Of a stretch of 64,000 nucleotides of DNA, positions 44,503 through 55,700 are shown in pieces. Source of the DNA: Austropuccinia psidii (Eukaryota; Basidiomycota; Pucciniomycetes; Pucciniales; Sphaerophragmiaceae); the NCBI GenBank assembly GCA_023105745.1, contig JALGQZ010000018.1, positions 15,385,773 through 15,449,772 on the forward strand. The letters run 5' to 3'. The notes under the pieces were generated by a model. The model was not told the DNA's origin. It saw nothing but the letters and a program-made list of their open reading frames with translations, and did not search any database. Within the stretch, counting starts at the first letter, position 1, and each line of letters begins with the position of its first letter. The position numbers and the translations under genes are program-made.

Positions 44503-46793
44503 CTAATACAGGTTATTTTCAAAAGATGTAGGTTTTGAGATTACCAAGGAAAAGAGTGATGCATATGAGAGGATCAAGCATGTCCTCACTCATTCACCTT
44601 TCCTTATGTTACCTGACTTTGAACTTCTATTTAAGCTGTACAGAGAGGCAGCTTGCAGATAAGGATTTAGAGAAGCCCTTACTCAGAGACAAACTGTATA
44701 TGGTGAGCCTGTAGAAGAGGTATTCTGCTTTATTTTCAGGGAATTTAAGTATTAAGAGGCCACGTACAGAGAAATTCAGAAATAATTTGAATTTCTGGTA
44801 TGGGCACTAGGAAAACTCCATTGCTCTTTTGAGTGATCAGTATTTAAATTATACACAGAATTCACAGCACTCAAATCTTTACTAAACATGAATAATACTA
44901 ATACGCACATGTTGAGGTGGCATATAGCCATCCATTATTATATAGGTAATATGACCATCATATAAAAGGAAGGCAAAGCCACACAGATGAAGAGGGCCAC
45001 TAGATAATCTCAAGATAAATCCTACTTTTGACACAGAATTAGCTTCCAAAATCCCTATCTATTTCATGGGAATAGATAGGAAGAGAAACTTAAAATTCTC
45101 AGAATGGGCACCAGGAAACAGTTCCCCATATACAGGCCATATTGGACCTGAACAGACAGAAATGCCCATATTAGGGATAAAATCCTCTTAATCTCACAAT
45201 GAATATTTTAATTCAGTTAATAAATCTTATGTAAAACACAAACAGTGCAGTATATTGATTTCACTCCTGCAACAAAATTATAGGAGCCCAGAACTGGAAT
45301 CCCAGTTAGAGGAACCTTGGTTGAGAGATTATACAGACAATAAATGTTTCCTTATATATGGACTCCTTTATTACATAGAGAAGCACACTAGCTCTCTCAC
45401 AGTGATATACAAAGACTATGTATCACTTATACTTCAAGAATTCTATGACTGCCCCTATATGGGACACATGAGTGAAGACAGGACCAAGGACAGGAGATCA
45501 ATCACAGCTTGGTGCCCTCAGTGGGGGCAATAGCTGAGGGAATAAATAAACACTTTTTAAAGATTCCAGAAGGCAACCAGAAATTATAGGAAGTAGTATG
45601 GACTACTCCAACATATAGAGGACTCCAAGGACCCATGTAAAATCATTAACATGGACTGAGTAACAGTACTTTTCCCAGGGGCAAAAGTAAACTAAAATTC
45701 TTGCCTAGTTATAATAGATAGGTTTAGAAAAAGTGCTAGATTCCTGCCATTCCACAAGGAAGATACAGCTATGGACACAGCATTGTTATTCTTGAGAAAC
45801 ATCAAAGCTACATGTGGAGTACCTAAGATTATCATTAGTGACAGGAACCCTAAATTTACATCAGAATTTCAGACCAACCTTTATGATATGCTTTGGAATC
45901 AGCTTTAATTTTTTGACAGCTTACAATCCACAAACAGATGGGCTAGCTGAAAGGATGATTCAAAAAATGGAGGAAATCATTAGAAGACTCTGTTCCTATG
46001 TCATGGAATACAAAGATCATGAAGGGTATACCCATGACTATGTTATACTCCTATCAGCTATACAACTGGCTTACAACACCAGCCAGAACTCTACCACAGG
46101 GAAATCACCTTCTCTTATAGAGAAAGGGTGGAACCCCTTATTTCCTGTGGAAAGCTTGAAGAAAAATCTTTCAGCCATCTACCCCACAGCCAAGGACTTC
46201 CATGGCATGTGGAGGAGGGCATGTGACACATCAGAAAGATGAATAGCTGAGAAAAAGAAATAGAACAAACAGAAGTATGAAAAGATCCCCCAGGAACCTG
46301 ACTTCAGGGAGGGTGGCCAAGTGCTGGTATCTACTTTGAATTTGAATAATTTCAAAGACCCAAAGAAAATTAGAGACTTATTTGTGGGAGAATTAACTAT
46401 CATCAGGTTGATAGCAAAAAATTCAGTGGAAGTCAAACTGACAGAGTAATTCTCCAGGAAATAGCCAGTGTTCCCAGTGAGTTTAGTAAAACCATACCAC
46501 CAGACTGGAGAAGATAAATTCCCCTCCAGTAATGGAGTTCACACTTCACAGTAAATAGTGGAAGTGGAAGGCACCCCTGGCCCAGTAAAGAAAATCATCA
46601 AGGCCAGGAATATCAGACTAAATGCAAATTATCATAGACAGTCCTTGGTCAGATTCAAGAAGCAGATAGCTGATAGAAAGAAATGACTAGCAGAAGATAC
46701 TATACCAGATGGTGACCTTCACCTGAGAAGATTCAGAGCCTCCAGGAGGGCTGAACAGTCTTATCAATAATTAAACTTTTTTAAGGGAGGGTA
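44503..46793 (+). pseudogene. Element F: heavily decayed E-family pol (RT end, RNase H, integrase)
   Basis: Begins inside RT (SKDVGFEITKEKSDAYERIK) next to D's LTR. Then come RNase H ([18 protein letters not shown]), the integrase zinc finger (YDCPYMGHMSEDRTKD), the core (DRNPKF; open piece 45814-46242 with NPQTDGLAERMIQ) and a chromodomain-like end near 46650. Stops occur every few dozen codons. It matches E more closely than B or C. A purine-rich AAGGGAGGGTA precedes the LTR at 46794. Confidence 0.85.
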
Positions 46794-48063
46794 TGTCAGC
46801 CTGTGATTAAAAACCAGAGCACAAGCATGATAGCCAAAATACCATAAACCAATGCTAAAGAAAAATACCACAAAAAAGGAGCAAATCCAAAATAGCTCAT
46901 AAATTGTATTAAAAGGAAGATTAAAGCCACCTCTTAGCAAAAACATAACTCCCATAACCATAAGACAAAGAATAACAAAGTTATTCTTGCTCAAAGCAAG
47001 AACTGAGCATAAACTTTAATTTTCACCTCTCATCTAAAATCTAGAGAAAGAGGGAAAACCTCATCTAATAGGTGTTCAAATTGAAGCCCTTAGTCAGGGC
47101 TATCCAATGGTACTACTAAACTTAGACTAGAATCAAAATTTTAGAATTTGTGTCCAAATAAATACAAAATAAGGGTGAATACAATATTCACCTCTCATCT
47201 AACTTCCACAGTTTGAGTGTGAGATACCTAAAGTGGGGTCTTTTTAGAAAGATAAAAATAGGCACTTTCTGGTGGTGCTTTCCATTTCCTCATAGCTCAT
47301 CTAGAGCAAATGTTTTTGAGCAAAGAAATTCTATACATGATTTAAGCAAAATTCAAATCTGAATAATGGAATTTAAAAGTGGTATAACCTTTCCATGTTT
47401 GATGTTCCCCATACCAAATGAGATAGCATTGTGTAAACCTCATTCAGAACTACACAATAAACCAATTTTGAGCTCATTATATTTAAAATTGAAAAAGGTG
47501 TGGCAATTTCAAGGTCAAAATCCCACAGTATGGTCAAAAACTCAATACTGTGTGATACTATCCCATATCCTTGAAAATGAAGTGTCATACACATCAGAAG
47601 AAGGCTATGAGGTCCCCAAATGAAAAATTTTCACCTTGTATTGGTGAAAACTTCCTAGATGCCTTCCCTTGGAAGAGAAAATTCTTCACTCTTTTCATGT
47701 GAACTGTCATAGAGGCCCTTTCCACCCAATTTTAGAATAAAAAAAAAAGGCCTTTTCTCTTCCAAAAAGAGAATCCCCATCCTTCTCTTGATTTCATATA
47801 TAGTACAATTGTCAGAAACAGTTATAATCTTGGAAAATAATCAGGTATACTTTAAATCTTAAGTATTTTATTGGTTATTATAGTTATTCAATTGATAATC
47901 AGTCCACCCAGGGCTTTCAGCAGCAACTCACTACCACTATAGCCTCATATTCAAGCCCCAACAACTCTTTTCAAACCATTTTTTATCTTTTATAACCATG
48001 TCACAGTCATATTTAAAGTTTTAAATACATCTATAATAGCTTTAGCATAGACTTTGCCTGACA
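46794..48063 (+). repeat. Element F 3' LTR
   Basis: Starts TGTCAGCCTGTGATT and ends TTTGCCTGACA; the inverse of the E LTRs with many differences. About 1270 bp. Confidence 0.82.
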
Positions 48064-48385
48064 GTTTGTCCATTAATCCAAACTGGTACAAGTATACCAC
48101 AGTAAAAAAAAATTGATGATTACTTTTCTAAATCCAAAATTTTATGACTATAAAATTCAACCAAAGCTAAATATAATTAAGATATTCATATTTACTATCT
48201 TGAACAGTAATTTCCTTTTATAGACATCATAATTTTTTTTTCTAACCTTTTATCAAAAGCTCATAAATTATTTAATTAATTAACTCATAGCTCTTAAAAA
48301 TTAATTAATTTACATGTTATTAAAGTCTTTTGAAAAATTCATTGGGAAATAAAAGTTATGACCAAACAAATGTAGTTATATTTTT
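48064..48385. other. AT-rich spacer
   Basis: No ORF, repeat or known element seen. It ends in ATTTTT, the copy of the duplication flanking the MITE-like element. Confidence 0.5.
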
Positions 48386-48410
48386 AGGGTGTTGGTAAAC
48401 ACACGTAAGC

Positions 48411-48452
48411 TTTTAGTAAAAACACGTAAGCCCTTACGTGTTTTTACTAAAA
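48411..48452. repeat. Perfect hairpin in the left terminal repeat
   Basis: Arms TTTTAGTAAAAACACGTAAG and its exact complement, separated by CC. The same palindrome with GG in the middle lies in the right terminal repeat (48890-48931). Confidence 0.9.
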
Positions 48453-48467
48453 ATGTTGGGCCCAAAA

Positions 48468-48805
48468 ATGACAATAACAATGCCATTTATGGAATTTTTA
48501 AGGCTATAAATGCCATTAAAAATGCCATTTATGGAATTGGTAAGGCTATAAATGACATTAATAATTCCATAAATGGAATTAATGGCCTTAAAAATGCCAG
48601 TCATGGCATTGTTAATGTCATTTATAGCCTTAAAATTTCCATAAATGGCATTGTTAATGTCATTTGTGGCCTTAACAATGCCATAAATGGCATTACTGGC
48701 CTTCAAAATACCATAAATGGCATTAACAATTCCATTGATGGAATTAATAATGCCCTTTATTGCATTTATAATGCCATTAATGGCCTTAAAAATGCCATAA
48801 ATAGG
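48468..48805. repeat. Self-complementary microrepeat core
   Basis: Built from variants of AATGCCATTTATGGAATT, AATGGCATTAATG and TTAAGGC, roughly 15-18 bp apart. Units are near-palindromes, so the tract reads similarly on both strands and gives long open frames both ways (NAINGI-type repeats in protein). I treat these frames as artefacts of the repeat. Confidence 0.75.
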
Positions 48806-48962
48806 CATATTTCATTTAAAAACCACCCCTTATGTCTTTTTAACATATAATTACATGTTTTTACCATAAATTGGTAAAAACACATAAGTTTTTAGTAAAA
48901 ACACGTAAGGGCTTACGTGTTTTTACTAAAAGCTTACGTGTGTTTACCAACACCCTATTTTT

Positions 48963-50170
48963 ATTACTTCTTTATATATAATCAGAATCACTTAAAATAT
49001 TAAATAAAATTTCTGATTTAATATTTACAATTTTTTTATCAAGATAATTAAATAAAGGAAAAAATCAATAAAACAATAAATAAACAAAAATGGTACCTCA
49101 AGTTGAAGATCACATTGTTAGTTTTTCTGTAACTGATATATATACCTTTTTAAATGTTATTATTGTAATTAAAAGAATTTGTTATGTTTTTATTTTTATT
49201 ATTATTTGATTTATGATACCTTAATTTGTGATTACATAAATTTAATTTTTATTTATTTATTATTTTGATTTTGATTTTTACTCAATTCCTTAAAAAAAAT
49301 AATTTTCAAAAGATTAATTTAGTTCTTTTTTTAAAAAAAAAAAAACGATCAACATTTGAACATTTTGATTTTGATTTTATTTTTCATATTATTAATATGA
49401 TACAATCAATTAATTAACAGTGAATAATAATAATCATTTATTTTTTAATTTTTCTAATAAAAACAAAAACAAAACAATTATAACATATTTGTATTTAACA
49501 CCTGTGCTATACTAAATCTACCTACAAAAATTCACTGAAAAATAAGCATATTTCTTTTTTTTTGTGGTTTTTTTCAGTTTGGTAAGTTGCAAAAAACTTG
49601 GTGCGGAAAAATGAATCAAGAACGTTTTTTTGCCAAGTTTAGATGTTCTGGCCTTAAATTTCAATATCATTTTTCAACACTTGAAAGAAACAAGATTTTA
49701 TTCAAAGTTCCAAACTGGCCCATAGAAGCAAGTCAATGTTACCATATATATGGTTTATAATACTTGATTCAAGCTAAAGCAGATTCGAATAAAAAAAGCA
49801 GCATTGCTTTCAAATGACGACATTGTTTTTTTATTGAAAAGCATAAATATCTCTGTAATGTCCAAACTGTTTTAGCCTTGTTTTTAGAAACTCTATATGA
49901 CTTAATAAATAGTACGAAATTTTACATCTTTGTCTGATGAAAGGAAAAGTAATAGCATCATTCAAAAGTAATCCCATACTTATTTAATTTTCCTTTATAA
50001 ACTGCGGAAAAACCCACATTCATGAAAATAACACCTAAAAAATCAAATTAATCTTTTTCTAAAAGAAAGAAAAAGAAAACGACGAAAACGTGAAATTGTA
50101 TCACTTCACATGTCACAAAAAAAAATCTTTTAAAAAAATATTAATAATCTTGTTTTAATTCATAATAATT
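48963..50170. other. AT-rich 3' flank of the dynein gene
   Basis: Long A and T runs, no ORF of note, no recognisable element. It probably contains the dynein gene 3' end, transcribed from the right. Confidence 0.5.
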
Positions 50171-52707
50171 TTACAATTCATCTAAACCATTACTTCCACT
50201 TATTAACCCGGTTTCACTTTCTTTCCTGCCCGCTTCACTTAATTGTGAGAGGCCATTATTTGAATGATTATGTTGATTTGTATTATTACTTGCATTTAAA
50301 CCTACCGATGATTGCGGTGGTAGTTTTCCATGTTGTTGATGATTTGATGAACTGACAACTCCGCGGACTCCAATCGGATCTTTAACCAACAATTTTCCAA
50401 AAAAGTTTGCCAACATCTCCTTTTCTGCTTGAGCCCCACCTGGTGTTCCAGGTGTTGCCATTAATGAATTTGTTCTTGAGATTGAGGATGGAAGTTTATT
50501 ATTAGCTAATGAACGTCGGGGCGTTTGTGGTACCTGAGATGTTTGTTGTTGCTGTTGCTGCTGAAAATGAATGAGTTCAACGGGTGATAATGATGACGTA
50601 TTGAAGCTTTTTCCATTCAAGCCCGTTGGGTCCTACCAAAGTTGACACATTAGGTCAGTTTTGATAATTTATTTAAAAAAAATATACTATGCTGCGTACT
50701 CGCATAGCCAGTTTAGCCAATTGGGCACCCATTTCTTCTTCTACCCCAGGTTGATTGAGACTAGGGCTCGTCAGGGGCATACCGTTCTTGTCGGATGCAA
50801 GTGTGCCATTGGCGAATTTAATTGCTTGAGTGGAATGTGTCTTACTGTTGATCTGAAAGTGTGACCTTGGATCTGATTCTCGCTCTTTCTTAATACTTTC
50901 GTACTTGGATTTTAAAAATGACTGCTCTTGTGTTGCAATTACTCGATCATGAAAACCGTTTGGCTAGTGAAAGATGAAGAAATTGTTGAGACAACTGATC
51001 TCTTGATATTGAAAAACTACCATACTTACAGGTATATCGTCATCCGTCTCGCCAATCATATCTTCCCATAGCTTACATGCGCTCACAATCTTTTTTCCCT
51101 CACTATCCCAACCAAACTGGTCATCTTCATTAGTTGTTGTAGGAGCGTTTGAAGCCGATAGAGCCTCCGGCCGCCGACTAAGTTGCTTTTGAAGATCAAA
51201 GAGCCAACCATTACCGACGACCAAAGGATCAAAACCATCTCTCAAGATTTTGATTTTGCCCCAACTGTCCCAGCCCATCGGTATTAATACTTCATCTCGA
51301 TCAACGACATTAGCCTTGTAGGGGAATGGAAAGAGTCTGGCGTTGGGAGTTGTGCCAGTAGCTGAGGTAGTTGCTGAGACGAGTTGACCAAATAATCGAT
51401 GCAAGACGTATGATCTCAATCTCATCAAACTATCTGGTTTTTTATCACTCGTAAAGAATAGGCTTCCGCCAAATCTCAAACAAATTGACCGAAGGACTTG
51501 TTGAATGAAGTCAAATTGTTCTTCTTTGAAGTCTTTTTCTTTTTCAAGTTGATCGATTTGATCTGATTTTGTACAAACAACAACAATACCGATTCCCATG
51601 TTTTCGGTTAGTGTACCTGGTGGTAATGGCAAATCTAGATGAATAGTTGAGTTGGGCTCAGATGCTTCATTGGTTGATTGATCACCGACTGGTTCAAGAT
51701 ACGATCTATATTGACTCTCTAATGCTTCCTTGGCCTCCTGAACAAGATACTCGCCACGTTCAATAGGCTGATCTGTTTGAGTTGGTGTGATGGATTGTTT
51801 GATTGAATCAATGATAGATTGAATTAGGACCAACCAACGAACAAAGGAAGTGAGTAATGAATGCGGATGAGTAAAAGGAATTAAGACTAGAATCAAAGAC
51901 TAAAACCGTGAAAAGAGGGGGAAAGTTAATGTCAATTTGACGGATTGGAATAAATCGGGCTTTAAGCCTTACTTGACGTAGCGAATAACGATTAAGTATC
52001 AGAGGGAGTAGGTTGGAGTAAGGCGGTAAGGCAGATGGAATTTGATGGATGAGCAATCTAGCCAAGGGATCTGATTAAGATATAAATAAATAAGTTGATG
52101 ATTTGACTTGATGGATGAATTCAACTGAATCTACCATCATCTCCTTCATCACCGATATCCACCGTGGTGAAACTAGTGCCTAAATCGACGTCATCATCGC
52201 TTGATTTGAGAGGTAGAGGTAATATTTTTGTGCAGTTTGAGCTTAAATCGGTTGGTGGTGGATTTGAGATAGAAAGGTAAGAGGCAACGGTCGATTTGCC
52301 AGTCTGAGGATCACCTAACGATGAGCACAAAAATAAGACAGAATCATCAAAAAACCTTCCAAGATGATTTTGAAGATGGTCCCTTGAAATTTACCTAGGA
52401 TGATTACTCTTTTAAGAGGTATATTTCCTTTTTCCCTCACGCTTGATACGCTATCTAATATTGAACTCCAAAGATTGCTACTGGACTGATTGCTGGAATC
52501 TTGGTCTAGATTTGAGTCTAAGACAGTTTGCTGTTGATTCTGATTAAGATTTTGATTAGAATTGATTGGAGAATGAATCGGATTGGCAGATGGATTGTTT
52601 GACATGACTCCATTTGACGTCGCAATTTTAGAACTTGATGAAGAAATCGGAGAAGGATTGGAAGAAAAAGAGGAAGCGTTGGGAATTTGCAAAAGATCTT
52701 GATTCAT
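50171..52707 (-). CDS. Cytoplasmic dynein light intermediate chain (DLIC), six exons
   Basis: A dynein subunit that links the motor heavy chain to cargo adaptors on microtubules. Exons on the minus strand: 52395-52707, 52135-52314, 51973-52070, 51030-51899, 50700-50963, 50171-50632. All introns are GT-AG (80, 64, 73, 66, 67 bp) and phases agree, giving 728 residues. Residues 1-100 are Ser/Asn/Gln-rich. The Ras-like fold follows: P-loop GDPQTGKST from residue 105 (its Gly codon spans intron 1), DPLARLLIHQIPS, the LVLIPF strand, and VVVCTKSD (307-310) in place of NKxD. The C-terminus is low-complexity (polyQ near 600) with a conserved helix ANFFGKLL (650-657), matching the adaptor-binding helix of animal DLICs. 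It is longer than the usual animal protein. Start chosen as the first ATG of the open exon. Confidence 0.9.
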
Positions 52708-55700
52708 TTTTGAAAATTTGGAGAAATCTTCGACCCAAAAATTAATTTCTTGGTTTCAATCACTCTTAAAACCCAAACTGATTCATAAATTTTAACAAAT
52801 TTTCATTAAATCCATCAATTCAATAAATCTTAAGCAAAAACTCATTTTATTAAATTAAATCCTACAGAAATGAAACATCAATTAGAAAAAATCATCCTGG
52901 TTTAGAATTTATTGGCAAGAGGGAGCAATGATTTTACGCCCTTAATGAATAAATGAGCTCCAACTCTTCATAGCTATATAAACTTATGACAAGGCACCCT
53001 GCCAAAAGGAAGAATCTTGGCATATTTTTTTTACTCTCCAGAGACTTCGTTTGAGATTGTATAAGTTGGAAGAAAGAATTATTAAATTAAGCCAAACAAA
53101 AGCAATTTGCATAGGGGATTTTAAATGATAAAAAATAAAATTTCATCAAAAGTAGCTTTAGAAATGAAATTGAAAAAATATCTACTTAAGCTTTATTTTT
53201 ATTAATTTTTTGAGCTCATGTGATGCCTTTGATATATTTATAAGAAAAAATCAGAAACTCAAATCACTTGAATATTTTTTATTTCTTTTTTTTTTTAAAA
53301 AAAAAAACAAATTTTCTTTCAACCTAGTTAAATTTTGTAGTTCTTTTATAAATAAATATTCAATTGATTTTTTATTCAATTAGACCTTTTGTGTCTTTGA
53401 AAAAACTCTATTCCTCAAATAAAACTGACTCAATAGTTTGATTTATCTTAATTTTTGTTCCTTTTTCTCAAAGAAAAACAAATAAGATCTAGATCTTCCA
53501 AAAATGTTCACTCAAGTTTTGATTGGTTTGTTTGAAATATTTAAATTTTGAATTTTATTTTGATTCGAATAATTACCCTTTATAAGCTTTATTTATGAAT
53601 TTTATTAGGTTCCATTTACCTTGTTTTTTATAAAATTGGACATGATTTTATTTTTGTTCCATACCTGAGCTTGGAAATAGTGAGTGTTTTGATATTTAAT
53701 TCCTGGTGTGTATTCATTAATAAAAGACAACAGTTACAATGATGAAGAGGCTTATATTAAACTCATTGATTACTTTGAATATATTAAAATATTTCTTAAA
53801 AATCAATTATTCTTTCAATCTTTGTAAAAGTATTCCATGGATAGCTTCTGAATTTATTCTTTAATATATAATTCCCCTGTGTTGTGTTTTTAAAATTTCT
53901 CTTAGCATGAATTCATATTAAAAATGGCATTATCATACAAGTACAGTAGAAATTTTCTGACCCTTTCTTCAAAGAATAAATAAACCCCTCAGATTCATAG
54001 GTTTAGATGTCCACACCACATTTACATACCATAACTCCTTTAAAAAGCAATAAAACTCACTTCCCTGGTATCTCATACCTTTGGGTTCCACCCAACAAAC
54101 ATACACTATAGGATCTTTGAAATATTTGATTAATTAAAAATAAGAAATTCTCAATTATTTGAATTCCATCAAGCTTCCACCAGTACTGTATACCTTCTAC
54201 AATTACAGTATGGCTAATATTTCATCTATTGATAGCTCCCCGAGACCTTTTTTTATTCTCATGAATGTGGAAATAATTTTGTTTAATAAATTGGGACGTA
54301 CCATTTTTCTCATTTTTGATTTTCTTATTAATTAATATAATGATTTTCCCTCATATTAAAATTCAATAATCTCTAAAAACCCATATAGCTCATTGGATTA
54401 ATAAAAAAAACTAATATCTATAATATATTAAAAGTTGATTTATAAGGAATTAAATTTGATTTAAGAAGCCATTTGGCTGAAAAAGATATTCTTGTTTTCC
54501 TTAAAAACTTTTAAAAAAAAAGATTTTTTATCACTAAAAATCAATTAAAAGTTCTTTGAAAAAATATCAATTTTCTAAAAGAGAAAAAAAAAGGAAATTA
54601 ATTTGAAAAAAATAAAATGATATTAATAAATAAAAAAACTAAATTAAATTCTGAAAAAAAAAATTATAAAAAAGAATTATAAAATAAGAAGAAAAAAAAC
54701 TCTTTTGAGAAATAAAAATAAAATTATTCACTAAGAAATAATAATGATAAGATTTTCTAGTATCAATTTTTAAAAATATTAAAAAAACTGTTTAGAAATT
54801 TATAAGAAAAATATGAATAGAAAAAGTTATTAAGCTCACTTTAAAAAGGTTTATAATTATTTTAGTTTGAAGTTAAATTTGAGTTAATCATGTATTTATG
54901 ACTACAAAAAAATAAAAAAACGTATTAATATTTATCATTCAAGGCAAAAATGTTAAAAATAATGAAAACAAATTAATCAAAAAAATTATTGAGGAAATGA
55001 ATGTTTAATTTTTGGTCTCTGAATTTTGAAAATTACCACAAATATTTCTTTTCAAAGAAATAAAATTTGTTATCTTATAAATCTGAAATACCTTTTAATA
55101 AATGAGATGTGTTAATTTTTAAATAATTGGAAAAAATCATCAAAAATGATATCAAATAAAAAAACCCTCTGAGGAAAATTAAAATGAAAATTAAATAGAA
55201 ATTTTTATATTCATTCCTTTTGGTTAGGTATTGAAATAAAATATCATCTTTAAAAAATTTATTGACCCGGGTTTCCAATATTTCAGTTTCTTGATTTCTT
55301 TTTGAAATCTATCATAATTTTGGAATTTTGTTTTTTACAATTAATCCTGATAAAATAGTCTATTTCACTTATTTTTTAGCATCAAAGAATTTTTTACTTT
55401 GATGAAAGTTTACACAAAAAAATTATAGATTCTTTTAAAAAACTCAAGTAAAATTATATTTTTTAGAATCTTGAGGGTTTCTTCTTTGATTATTTAAAGA
55501 AAAATGGAAAAAATTACTAGAAAAATTTCTTTATTTAACAGGAATATTTTTTCAGGATATTCTTAGAAATTAGTTTAAAATATATTATCAATAATGATGA
55601 TAGGTTCATTTTGAAATTGTTACATGTGAAAAATTAGTAAGATATTCAATAGGGAATCATAAATCTAACCAAATATACCTTCTATATAAAGCCTCAAATT

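Larger units (their letters stand above)
48386..48956. mobile_element. MITE-like non-autonomous DNA element, 571 bp
   Basis: Perfect terminal inverted repeats of 68 bp (48386-48453 and 48889-48956), starting AGGGTGTTGGTAAACACACG. The flanking direct repeat is ATTTTT (48380-48385 and 48957-48962); because the ends read TA-GGGTG and CACCC-TA, a TA duplication is also possible. Each terminal repeat holds a perfect 20-bp-arm palindrome (48411-48452 on the left). The core is made of degenerate self-complementary units. It encodes no transposase, so it would depend on an enzyme elsewhere. I cannot assign a superfamily. Confidence 0.85.

Noticed and set aside
44503..48063. Repeat-induced point mutation as cause of the many stops in F
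   Set aside because: Changes leading to stops in E and B include C-to-A and T-to-A types as well as G-to-A. Without an aligned intact copy a transition bias cannot be shown.
48389..48850. Long open frames on both strands across the MITE core (153 and 124 codons)
   Set aside because: They are produced by a self-complementary microrepeat with few stop triplets; the proteins are only NAINGI-like repeats on both strands.
48360..48960. CRISPR-like array from the regular repeats at 48.4-48.9 kb
   Set aside because: Units vary in sequence and spacing, have no unique spacers, and the context is a eukaryotic nuclear genome.
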